The notes under the pieces: model-generated | What the model was told of the DNA's origin: nothing | Database searches by the model: none | The model's input: only the letters and a program-made list of their open reading frames with translations | NCBI GenBank assembly: GCA_016203265.1 | Contig: JACQNB010000073.1 | Location: 1-7,068, forward strand | DNA: 7,068 nt | Reading direction: 5' to 3' | DNA from: Candidatus Woesearchaeota archaeon | GTDB lineage: Archaea > Nanobdellota > Nanobdellia > Woesearchaeales > ARS49 | Shown here: positions 1-5,168 of the stretch, piece after piece | How the letters are laid out: each line of letters begins with the position of its first letter | How positions within the stretch are numbered: position 1 is the first letter of the stretch | Program-made: the position numbers and the translations under genes

Positions 1-808
1 AGTTGACCAGGCCGGCCTTCGTGACCAGTTCAGCGATGCCCTTGACCGCGTTCGTGAGAATCTCGTCGGCTACCTTGAAGGCCGTATGCAACGGCAAGTC
101 AGGAGCGAGATCGAGCAATTTATCGTTCGGAATCACGATGAGCGTGTCGACGAGGGCTTCCAGCTTTTCGAGACCCATGACTGCGTTCTCGTATCTGCGA
201 TTGCCTTCCATCGTGAACGGCATCGTCACAACGGCAACGGTGAGCGCGCCCATCTTCTTGGACACGTCAGCAACGACCGGAGCAGAACCCGTGCCGGTGC
301 CTCCACCCAAACCACAGGTGATGAACACCAAGTCAGCGCCGGTAATGGCGTTCTTGATGTCGTGCTCCTGCTCGTGGGCGGCAGTCTCGCCTTGCTTCGG
401 GTCAGACCCTGCGCCCAACCCTTTCGTGGTTTCCCGGCCAATCAGGAGTTTCTTGTCAGCCGAGGTATAAAGCAGGTCCTGCGCGTCCGTGTTGACCGCG
501 ATGGTCTCTGCGCCCTGCACGCCGACTTCCGTGATTCTGTTGATCGTGTTGTTGCCGCCGCCACCGCAGCCGACGACTTTGATTGTGGCTTTTTGCCTGC
601 TGAGCAGCTCTTCCAATTCCGTGTCGATCATGCTCGCGGACTTCTTGACCGTCGTCACTTTCGGCGCGATATAGGTATTTTGTTGCGGAGGAAAGCTCGG
701 CGTGTTGGGAGGAAAACTTGGCTCTTCTTGATAGCTCGGTTCCGGAGGGTAGCTCGGAGGAACGAACCCTGGCTGTGCAGGAACGAATTGATTGCTTGGT
801 TGGACCAC
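1..808 (-). CDS. ftsZ: Cell division protein FtsZ, FtsZ1-type, N-terminal part (runs off the window)
   Basis: FtsZ is a tubulin-like GTPase that polymerises into the division ring at the inner face of the membrane. 269 codons are visible and the C-terminal end lies outside the window. The nucleotide-binding loop [11 protein letters not shown] sits at residues 81-91, the NTDAQ segment at 106-110 and the tubulin signature [10 protein letters not shown] at 168-177, followed by [14 protein letters not shown] (196-209). The CGGGGNN loop is FtsZ1-like rather than FtsZ2-like. No ATG exists in this frame after the upstream in-frame TAA (856-854). I chose GTG at 808 because GGGGTG (818-813) lies 4 nt upstream, a good Shine-Dalgarno match. 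The first ~50 residues are a Pro-rich tail with four PSY/PSF units (18-39), probably disordered, ahead of the GTPase domain. A TATA box at 857-864 gives a leader of about 27 nt. Family assignment is firm; the exact start is inferred. Confidence 0.95.
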   Translation of the reverse strand, partial: MVQPSNQFVPAQPGFVPPSYPPEPSYQEEPSFPPNTPSFPPQQNTYIAPKVTTVKKSASMIDTELEELLSRQKATIKVVGCGGGGNNTINRITEVGVQGAETIAVNTDAQDLLYTSADKKLLIGRETTKGLGAGSDPKQGETAAHEQEHDIKNAITGADLVFITCGLGGGTGTGSAPVVADVSKKMGALTVAVVTMPFTMEGNRRYENAVMGLEKLEALVDTLIVIPNDKLLDLAPDLPLHTAFKVADEILTNAVKGIAELVTKAGLVN

Positions 809-812
809 AATG

Positions 813-818
813 ACACCC
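813..818 (-). promoter_or_regulatory. Shine-Dalgarno site deciding the ftsZ GTG start
   Basis: GGGGTG on the minus strand, with 4 nt (TCAT) between it and the GTG start codon at 808-806 (TCAT spans 812-809). It resembles the GGTG core used before other genes of this window. It overlaps an out-of-frame ATG at 821-819 that opens only a spurious frame. Confidence 0.65.
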
Positions 819-856
819 CATTTACTTACTATTATTGAATAGTGTCTTCTGACTTA

Positions 857-864
857 ATTTATAA
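857..864 (-). promoter_or_regulatory. TATA box of ftsZ
   Basis: The minus strand reads CTTATAAATTAAG here, a near-consensus archaeal TATA element. Its centre is about 53 nt before the GTG start, so a start of transcription about 26 nt downstream (near 835) would leave a short leader carrying the GGGGTG ribosome site at 818-813. Inferred from sequence only. Confidence 0.7.
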
Positions 865-888
865 GGATTATTGTAGTGGAATATCGTC

Positions 889-915
889 GTGGGATTGAGC
901 ATCGCGAAATCCCAC
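889..915. repeat. Perfect 8-bp inverted repeat upstream of ftsZ promoter
   Basis: Arms GTGGGATT (889-896) and AATCCCAC (908-915) are exact complements around an 11-nt loop, GAGCATCGCGA. It lies 25 bp upstream of the ftsZ TATA box and downstream of the FKBP gene stop. As RNA, on the plus strand, the loop is flanked by GA on both sides next to the stem, which could form sheared G-A pairs. It could be an operator-like site, a 3' UTR hairpin of the FKBP mRNA, or part of a small RNA; the sequence alone does not decide. Confidence 0.6.
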
Positions 916-927
916 TGGAGTGTCTGC

Positions 928-948
928 TCAAACGCTGGCAGCGTTTGA
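928..948. repeat. Perfect 9-bp hairpin with 3-nt loop after the FKBP gene
   Basis: Arms TCAAACGCT (928-936) and AGCGTTTGA (940-948) are exact complements with loop GGC. It lies 33 nt beyond the FKBP gene stop on the minus strand and forms a tandem with the inverted repeat at 889-915. There is no long T-run directly after it in either direction, so a classical intrinsic terminator is not obvious. The pair of hairpins is bracketed by AAGGATT copies at 863-869 and 954-960. Confidence 0.6.
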
Positions 949-980
949 TGCGTAAGGATTTGTATAGAACAAAACACGTA

Positions 981-1613
981 TCAGGCTTTGATGCACTGCA
1001 CGTGCTTGATCGCGGTCGTTTCCATGATTTCCTTCGCGAGCAAGTCCTGCACGGGCTTCGGCAGTTCGTCCTTGAACGTGATGGTGGCGTCGTCCTTCGC
1101 GATGGTGATCTGCGGTTCAAGCCCGAGCAACACGTTCACGATGGACCTGACTTGCGTCTGCGCATCAGTCACGATCTTGTAGAGCTGGACATCGTAGATG
1201 ACGTCCTTGCCCGACAACGGATGGTTGAAGTCAACCACTGTTCTGCCGCCGGTGACTGCCTTGATGGTGCCCATCACGCCGTCGATCTCGACGGGCAGAC
1301 CTGGCTGTGGCTGCACTCCTGCCTTGATGAAGTTCTGCGTCGGAACCAGATTGATGAGTTTCACGTTCTTCTTGCCGAACGCGTGCTCGGCAGACAATTC
1401 GATGCGGTGCTTGCCTTCGCTCTTGCCCACGAGCACCTTTTCCAAACCCTTGAGCAAATGTCCTCTTCCTAGGCAGATGACGATTTTGCCGGGCTTGCCG
1501 CGCAAATGGTGCTGCTTCGCGATGTCGGGATAGGTCGTGTCGAAGACGTCATTCGTCTCCTTCAAGAAGCCCGTGTAGTCGAGCTCGACAAAATCCTTCT
1601 CTTGGAACGGCAT
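981..1613 (-). CDS. FKBP-type peptidyl-prolyl cis-trans isomerase, SlyD-like
   Basis: It catalyses cis-trans isomerisation of proline peptide bonds and acts as a cytosolic folding helper. The 210-residue product opens with the FKBP strand DFVELDYTG (7-15) and FDTT (24-27). The core GRGHLLKGLEKVLVG spans 49-63 and EHAFGKKN 76-83. A SlyD-type insert-in-flap domain covers about 88-136, with PTQNF at 91-95 and the characteristic VDFNHPLSGK at 127-136. Residues 150-210 form an extra C-terminal region, seen in many archaeal members, of unknown function. The ATG at 1613 has no Shine-Dalgarno site, but a TATA box at 1635-1644 places transcription start at about the ATG, so the mRNA is probably leaderless. 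The upstream neighbour is the cytidylate kinase gene, separated by a structured element (1660-1770). No His-rich metal-binding tail like that of bacterial SlyD is present. Confidence 0.92.
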   Translation of the reverse strand: MPFQEKDFVELDYTGFLKETNDVFDTTYPDIAKQHHLRGKPGKIVICLGRGHLLKGLEKVLVGKSEGKHRIELSAEHAFGKKNVKLINLVPTQNFIKAGVQPQPGLPVEIDGVMGTIKAVTGGRTVVDFNHPLSGKDVIYDVQLYKIVTDAQTQVRSIVNVLLGLEPQITIAKDDATITFKDELPKPVQDLLAKEIMETTAIKHVQCIKA

Positions 1614-1634
1614 AGTGTCGACTGCTTCGAGGAT

Positions 1635-1644
1635 GTTTTTAAGC
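1635..1644 (-). promoter_or_regulatory. TATA box of the FKBP gene (leaderless promoter)
   Basis: The minus strand reads GCTTAAAAAC, preceded by a purine-rich AAAAAAGAAGAAA stretch suitable as a BRE. Centre-to-ATG distance is about 26 nt, the usual TATA-to-start distance in archaea, so the transcript likely begins at or next to the ATG. The same bases read on the plus strand are TTTTTAAG, 22 nt before the element at 1660, so a second, opposite promoter cannot be excluded. Confidence 0.65.
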
Positions 1645-1659
1645 TTTCTTCTTTTTTAT

Positions 1660-1770
1660 CGCGTTGAATGCCTCGCGCTCGTGCCGTTGCTGATGTCACT
1701 TTCTGCGGGAAACGTAGCCTTGCTGGGCTCTCTGGCCTAGGCACTCGCGCTCCGGGTGGCATTCAACGCG
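1660..1770. ncRNA. Structured 111-nt element A, candidate RNA, homologous to element B
   Basis: A perfect 13-bp terminal helix pairs CGCGTTGAATGCC (1660-1672) with GGCATTCAACGCG (1758-1770). Read on the minus strand the order is helix, bulge ACCCG, GA, GCGC, GA, GTGCC, inner domain, GGCAC, GA, GCGC, GA, helix. The two GA/GA steps could form tandem sheared G-A pairs, and the bulged one is kink-turn-like. The inner domain contains a 30-nt arm (1685-1714) closed by CGTT/AACG, and a second weaker arm, TAGCC (1715-1719) with GGCCTA (1734-1739). Length and layout match element B (2357-2467). It overlaps the cytidylate kinase stop codon, and its other end is 46 nt before the FKBP ATG. Strand is uncertain: GA/GA favours minus, whereas the T5 at 1771-1775 and the TTTTTAAG at 1636-1643 would suit a plus-strand transcript. 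It is not a tRNA or 5S rRNA as far as I can see. Confidence 0.6.
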
Positions 1771-2314
1771 TTTTTCTGATTGCCTTCAGAATCTCTTGCA
1801 CTGCCTTTGCCGGCGTGCTTTTGCTCGTGTCATAATAGAAATCGAAGTGTTTTTTGTCATCGTACGTGATGCCGTAATACTTCCTGTAGCGCTTGACGTC
1901 GCTGGCTTGGCGTTCCTGCTGTCCTTGCAGCACGTCCTTGAGCGAGAGGACTGCCCGTTCGCTGGTGCGCTTGCCGGCCAGATGATCCTTGAACGCACGT
2001 TCGGCCGCGACCTTCGGTTGCACATCAAGGAAGATTTTGAACGAATGAGGGATGAAGTGCCACGCAACCCGACCGTCGATGATGAAGTCATCCTGCGTTT
2101 CGCCCAACCGCTTTGCCCACGCGTCGGCTTCCGTGTCGGTCTTCCGGTCCTTTTCGCCGAGCTTGTTGTATGCCTCGAGCGTCAGGCCGCGTTTTTGCGC
2201 CATCTCCCGGCGCAAGTCGCCGACAGAATAGCGCTTGTAGCCCAGTTTTTCGGCGAGCAGGTTCGCGACCGTGCTCTTTCCTGACCCTGCGTGCCCTGAA
2301 ATCGTGATGATCAT
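1763..2314 (-). CDS. cmk: Cytidylate kinase, archaeal type
   Basis: It transfers phosphate from ATP to CMP or dCMP in the cytosol, feeding pyrimidine nucleotide pools. The 183-residue product, typical of archaeal Cmk (about 180), begins with a Walker A loop, GHAGSGKST (7-15). YSVGDLRREMA (29-39) fits the NMP-binding helix and IIDGR (78-82) the substrate-arginine strand. An Arg/Lys-rich lid-like region spans 113-145 and YDTSKSTP (161-168) matches the C-terminal strand. The ATG at 2314 is chosen because the product then starts at the first beta strand (MIITISGHAG) and a TATA box lies about 25 nt upstream; longer in-frame extensions would run through element B. No Shine-Dalgarno site precedes it, so the mRNA is probably leaderless. 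The stop codon lies inside element A, and a palindrome abuts the start. A related archaeal adenylate-kinase-like specificity is the main alternative. Confidence 0.88.
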   Translation of the reverse strand: MIITISGHAGSGKSTVANLLAEKLGYKRYSVGDLRREMAQKRGLTLEAYNKLGEKDRKTDTEADAWAKRLGETQDDFIIDGRVAWHFIPHSFKIFLDVQPKVAAERAFKDHLAGKRTSERAVLSLKDVLQGQQERQASDVKRYRKYYGITYDDKKHFDFYYDTSKSTPAKAVQEILKAIRKTR

Positions 2315-2331
2315 AGCGTTCCCAGAACGCT
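2315..2331. promoter_or_regulatory. Palindrome between TATA box and start codon of cmk
   Basis: AGCGTTC (2315-2321) and GAACGCT (2325-2331) are exact complements around CCA. The site touches the ATG on one side and lies 2 bp from the TATA box (2334-2343) on the other, covering the stretch where the initiation complex sits. Such placement suits a repressor operator. If transcription started further upstream it would instead form a hairpin sequestering the start. The function is inferred. Confidence 0.5.
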
Positions 2332-2333
2332 TG

Positions 2334-2343
2334 CTTTTATATG
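2334..2343 (-). promoter_or_regulatory. TATA box of cmk (leaderless promoter)
   Basis: The minus strand reads CATATAAAAG, with CTCAAAAGG just upstream as a possible BRE. Its centre is about 25 nt from the cmk ATG, predicting transcription from the start codon itself. Confidence 0.65.
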
Positions 2344-2344
2344 C

Positions 2345-2477
2345 CTTTTGAGTATGCTCTGGTGAAAGTCTCGCTCTCCTCTCGTTGCATCGCGTCATTT
2401 TTCGCAGCAACGACCATCGCCGGTTCCACCCGGTCGTGACTCGAGCTCCCAGTGACTTTCACCAGAGTCTTTTGAGT
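2345..2477 (+). repeat. 9-bp direct repeats CTTTTGAGT flanking element B
   Basis: CTTTTGAGT occurs at 2345-2353 and again at 2469-2477, immediately outside the 111-bp element at 2357-2467 (3 bp and 1 bp away). This looks like a target duplication from insertion, or like paired protein-binding sites. Element A has only A/T-rich flanks with no clear matching duplication. Confidence 0.5.
2357..2467. ncRNA. Structured 111-nt element B, candidate RNA, homologous to element A
   Basis: A perfect 14-bp terminal helix pairs CTCTGGTGAAAGTC (2357-2370) with GACTTTCACCAGAG (2454-2467). On the minus strand the order is helix, bulge ACTGG, GA, GCTC, GA, inner domain, GA, GAGC, GA, helix, as in element A; GCTC/GAGC replaces GCGC/GCGC, a compensated change. 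The inner domain has a 30-nt arm (2383-2412) closed by CGTTGC/GCAACG, aligned with the 30-nt arm of A and sharing GTCA followed by a T-rich tract. A second arm pairs CGACC (2411-2415) with GGTCG (2432-2436). The element lies in the divergent space between cmk and the small-gene operon, 42 nt before the cmk ATG. On the minus strand TTTTTAAAC (2492-2484) lies about 20 nt before it and could drive its own transcript. The inner GTGCC/GGCAC helix of A is not conserved in B. Confidence 0.6.
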
Positions 2478-2483
2478 CATAAA

Positions 2484-2492
2484 GTTTAAAAA
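2484..2492 (+). promoter_or_regulatory. TATA box of the small-gene operon
   Basis: GTTTAAAAA, centred about 37 nt before the ATG at 2525, predicts transcription from around 2512-2514, just at the Shine-Dalgarno sequence AGGGTGA. Because TTTTTAAAC reads as TATA-like on the other strand too, it may also serve element B. Confidence 0.55.
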
Positions 2493-2524
2493 GGCATTTT
2501 TCGGTCTGAAAAGGGTGAGTGAAG

Positions 2525-2689
2525 ATGCATAAGCAATACCATAAACAAACCGTGGCAACGACGAATTACGCCGAACACCGCGCGAATCTTTCGCAACAGA
2601 AGATGTACCAACCGACGGTCAAGTTGCCGCGACCGAAACTCAATCCTTCTCCGCTCGAAATCAAGGCAGGTGATCCCCGTGATGGATGA
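2525..2689 (+). CDS. Small hypothetical protein, 54 aa
   Basis: I do not recognise this protein. The frame opens at ATG 2525 behind AGGGTGA (2512-2518), with 6 nt of spacing, and a TATA box at 2484-2492, which supports a real gene despite its size. The product is polar and basic, rich in Gln, His and Pro (MHKQYHKQTV start; LPRPKLNPSPLE at 34-45), with no membrane segment or cysteine motif. It looks unstructured. Its last 8 nt overlap the ATG of the next gene in another frame, and that gene's Shine-Dalgarno site GGTGATC lies inside this coding region, so the two are probably translationally coupled. Confidence 0.65.
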   Translation: MHKQYHKQTVATTNYAEHRANLSQQKMYQPTVKLPRPKLNPSPLEIKAGDPRDG

Positions 2690-2978
2690 GTTTGAATCGT
2701 ATGCGCCCACTGCGCCGTACGCAGCGATCGTTCCGAAAAATCTCGATGCTGATGAAGAATTCGTTATGTACCTCACTCGCGGAGAAGCAGCAGAGCTCGC
2801 GCGCAGCCTGAACGTCACCATCAAAGCTGTCAAGAAAGGCCGCGTCACGGGGCTCAAATATGATGCGGGATGGCGAGATTCCGCGTTTGATTTGCGATTT
2901 TACACGACAAGCAAGCTCCCTTGCGACCTCGACGACATCCTCAGCGAAAACGCCGCGGGCATTCTTGATTTGGAGTAA
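2682..2978 (+). CDS. Hypothetical protein, 98 aa, second gene of the small-gene operon
   Basis: I cannot assign a family. The product is acidic and mixed alpha/beta, with a helix-forming stretch, GEAAELARSLNVTIKAVKKG (34-53), reminiscent of small DNA- or RNA-binding helices, and an aromatic-rich central part (LKYDAGWRD, about 58-66). There is a single cysteine (81) and no signal peptide. I placed the start at ATG 2682; a GTG at 2679 (spacing 6 from GGTG) and one at 2670 are alternatives differing by 1 and 4 residues. GGTGATC at 2669-2675 is the ribosome site, inside the preceding gene. The stop is 2 nt before the next ATG, so it is the middle gene of a tight three-gene unit. Confidence 0.75.
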   Translation: MDEFESYAPTAPYAAIVPKNLDADEEFVMYLTRGEAAELARSLNVTIKAVKKGRVTGLKYDAGWRDSAFDLRFYTTSKLPCDLDDILSENAAGILDLE

Positions 2979-2980
2979 GG

Positions 2981-3484
2981 ATGCCGTCTGAGTCTTTTCC
3001 CGGACCGAGGCAGCACCATCTGTCTGCCGAAGAACTTGCCATGATTGGAATCTCTCCGGAAGAGGCACGTCAAGGTCGGCAATTCGGCGTTCAGCACGTG
3101 AACGACTGCGGCAAGCTTGAATTCATCGTCACTGACTCGCTCTTCAACCGTTTTGCCAACAAGCTCTTGCATCAGTCGCAAGCGCCTAAAAAAGTCACGT
3201 ACGTGCCGCCGGTGGTGCCGGACAAGGAGTTGGACAGGCCCAAGTACATCGTGCAAGCGTGGGAACTCAGCGCCGTCGGCATTCACGTTGACGAGGCGCG
3301 CGCCGGCAACGTCATCGGAGTGCAACCCATCGATAGAGCCTTTTACGTGAGCTCACGCATCGAAGACCTTGTGCATCGCGCAACGATAGACAAGCAGCCG
3401 TATGGCCCCAACGCGGCAGCCATCAAGCAGCAACGCCACCAGGACCGGATGAACGGCAACGGGCATCACGAAGAAGACGAATAA
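2981..3484 (+). CDS. Hypothetical protein with internally duplicated domain, 167 aa
   Basis: No family was recognised. The protein contains two copies of a ~46-residue unit. Residues 13-60 ([17 protein letters not shown], then FGVQHV and a beta-like [12 protein letters not shown]) match 89-134 ([17 protein letters not shown], then IGVQPI and [14 protein letters not shown]). Shared positions include the EL, GI, EAR, G and GVQ residues. The copies are separated by a Lys/Pro linker (69-88: KKV, PPVVP). The C-terminal 30 residues are polar, His/Glu-rich ([10 protein letters not shown]) and probably disordered. GGAG at 2972-2975, inside the end of the previous gene, is the ribosome site. It closes the three-gene operon just ahead of the thermosome promoter. 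A duplicated alpha/beta binding module is my inference, with no known partner. Confidence 0.8.
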   Translation: MPSESFPGPRQHHLSAEELAMIGISPEEARQGRQFGVQHVNDCGKLEFIVTDSLFNRFANKLLHQSQAPKKVTYVPPVVPDKELDRPKYIVQAWELSAVGIHVDEARAGNVIGVQPIDRAFYVSSRIEDLVHRATIDKQPYGPNAAAIKQQRHQDRMNGNGHHEEDE

Positions 3485-3495
3485 TCATGCGCAAT

Positions 3496-3504
3496 CTTTA
3501 AATA
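3496..3504 (+). promoter_or_regulatory. TATA box of the thermosome gene
   Basis: CTTTAAATA is centred about 39 nt before ATG 3539. A start near 3526 would leave a ~13-nt leader containing the GGGGG ribosome site (3528-3532). It begins 12 bp after the stop of the preceding operon, so the chaperonin has its own promoter. Confidence 0.65.
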
Positions 3505-3538
3505 GCCCGGGTCAGCCACTTCTCGACGGGGGATGTTT

Positions 3539-5167
3539 ATGTCAAACCAAGTACAGCCTATCTTCATTTTACCGCAGGACACGCAACGCACCACGGGCAA
3601 GAGCGCGCAGCGCAACAACATCGCGGCGGCCAAACTGGTTGCGGATACTGTTCGCACCACGCTCGGCCCGAAAGGCATGGACAAGATGATTGTCGATTCG
3701 CTGGGTGACATCACGGTCACGAACGATGGCGTCACGATTCTCGAAGAGATGCAGATTGAGCATCCGGCGGCCAAGATGGTCGTCGAGGTCGCGAAAACGC
3801 AGGAAGCCGAAGTCGGCGACGGGACCACGACAGCCGTCGTGATCGCCGGCGAACTCTTGCGCAAGGCAGAATTCCTCTTGGATCAACAAGTGCATCCGAC
3901 CGTGATCGCGCGCGGATACAGAATCGCGAACGAGAAAGCGATGGAGATTCTCAATGAGCTTGCTGAACCTGTTACTGAAAAAGATGACGCAATCCTACGC
4001 AAGATTGCCGGAACCGCAGTCACGGGCAAGAGCGCAGAAATAGCGAAAGAGAAACTGAGCGAAATCGCGGTCAAGGCAGTCAAGCGTGTCATGGAACGCG
4101 ACGCGGCAGGACACGTTCACTTCGACAAAGAACACATCAAGTTGGAAAAGAAAGTCGGTGGCGCTGTTGAGGACACCGAACTGATCGACGGCATCGTGCT
4201 CGAGAAAGAGGCAGTCCATCCACAAATGCCGAAACTCGTTGCATCGCCCAAGATTGCATTGATTGACGTGGCCATTGAAATCAAGGACACTGAAATCGAC
4301 GCAAAGATAGAAATCACGCAGCCCTCGCAGATGCAGGCGTTTTTGGACCAGGAAGAGCGCATGCTGAAGGCGATGGTCGACAAGATTCTCGCAAGCGGAG
4401 CGAACGTCGTCTTTTGCCAAAAAGGCATCGACGACATGGCGCAGCATTTTCTCGCAAAACAAGGCATTTACGCAGCTCGCCGAGTGAAGAAGTCGGACAT
4501 GGAAGCGCTCGCTCGTGCTACTGGTGGTCACATCATCAGCAGCCTTGATGATATTTCAGCTTCAGATTTGGGTCATGCTGGAAGAGTCGAGGAATTGAAG
4601 ATTGGCGACGAAGAGCTCACGTACATCACCGGCTGCAAGAACCCGAAGAGCGTCACGATTCTCGTTCGCGGCGGCACGCAGCACATCGTTGACGAAGTGC
4701 GGCGCGCCATGACTGACGCCATCGGCGACGTCGCGGCAGCGCTGAAAATCGGAAAGATCGTCGCGGGTGCTGGTGCGCCCGAGCTTGAAGTATCGCGCGA
4801 ACTGCGCAAGTTCGCGGACTCGCTTTCAGGTCGGGAGCAGCTCGCGGTGCTCGCGTTTGCCGAAGCACTGGAAGTCATTCCGAGAACGCTCGCGGAAAAC
4901 GCAGGCATGGACCCCATTGATATCATCACGGAACTGAAGAACGCGCACGACAAGAAGCAAAAGTGGGCGGGCGTGGACGTTTCGGCAGGAAAAGTCATGG
5001 ACGCCTGGAAAGCCGGCGTTCTGGAGCCGTTGAAAATCAAGACGCAGGCAATCTCAAGTGCGTCTGAAGTCGCGCAGATGATTTTGAGGATTGATGACGT
5101 GATTGCCGGTGGGAAGCAAGACTCCCGCGCGCCGTCGCAAGGCATGCCTGATATGGGGGGGATGTAA
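3539..5167 (+). CDS. thsA: Thermosome subunit (group II chaperonin)
   Basis: Subunit of the double-ring ATP-driven folding chamber of the archaeal cytosol. The 542-residue product is full length for the family. The equatorial ATP site shows [10 protein letters not shown] (41-50), NDGVTIL (62-68) and the catalytic loop GDGTTT (93-98). The second half has [14 protein letters not shown] and the nucleotide-binding segment [16 protein letters not shown]. The apical domain lies in the middle, with no frameshift. The tail ends in GMPDMGGM, a short version of the GGM-repeat tail. ATG 3539 is preferred over ATG 3533 because GGGGG (3528-3532) abuts the latter but is 6 nt from the former. One base after the stop, a small unknown gene begins, so the two are probably co-transcribed. 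Subunit letter (alpha or beta) cannot be decided from one paralogue. Confidence 0.97.
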   Translation: MSNQVQPIFILPQDTQRTTGKSAQRNNIAAAKLVADTVRTTLGPKGMDKMIVDSLGDITVTNDGVTILEEMQIEHPAAKMVVEVAKTQEAEVGDGTTTAVVIAGELLRKAEFLLDQQVHPTVIARGYRIANEKAMEILNELAEPVTEKDDAILRKIAGTAVTGKSAEIAKEKLSEIAVKAVKRVMERDAAGHVHFDKEHIKLEKKVGGAVEDTELIDGIVLEKEAVHPQMPKLVASPKIALIDVAIEIKDTEIDAKIEITQPSQMQAFLDQEERMLKAMVDKILASGANVVFCQKGIDDMAQHFLAKQGIYAARRVKKSDMEALARATGGHIISSLDDISASDLGHAGRVEELKIGDEELTYITGCKNPKSVTILVRGGTQHIVDEVRRAMTDAIGDVAAALKIGKIVAGAGAPELEVSRELRKFADSLSGREQLAVLAFAEALEVIPRTLAENAGMDPIDIITELKNAHDKKQKWAGVDVSAGKVMDAWKAGVLEPLKIKTQAISSASEVAQMILRIDDVIAGGKQDSRAPSQGMPDMGGM

Positions 5168-5168
5168 A

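Noticed and set aside
86..838. 250-codon plus-strand open frame
   Set aside because: It lies antisense to ftsZ, whose protein sequence is unmistakable; the frame is a shadow of high-GC coding.
866..980. Third member of the element A/B family
   Set aside because: The hairpins lack the long terminal helix, the GA/GA steps and the conserved 30-nt arm, although the position is similar.
1578..1589. 12-bp palindrome GTCGAGCTCGAC
   Set aside because: It lies inside the FKBP coding region, encoding VELD of the conserved first strand, so coding explains it.
1660..1770. Integron attC site, because the outer helix contains GTTGAAT and ATTCAAC, which fit the R-box consensus letters
   Set aside because: The order is reversed: attC needs RYYYAAC on the outside left and GTTRRRY on the right, whereas here GTT faces left. 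Element B has neither box, and no integrase is present.
1660..1770. 5S rRNA, SRP RNA or tRNA
   Set aside because: The length is near that of 5S rRNA, but none of its conserved loop sequences is present. There is no T-loop or CCA-type acceptor layout, and no SRP helix 8 motif.
3533..3538. Upstream ATG of the thermosome gene at 3533
   Set aside because: The G-run directly abuts it, leaving no spacing, whereas ATG 3539 has 6 nt spacing and gives the usual N-terminus.
5103..5168. Longer start of the 124-aa gene inside the thermosome gene
   Set aside because: It would overlap the thermosome C-terminus in another frame, and the extra residues look like frame-shifted translation; ATG 5169 has its own G-rich ribosome site.
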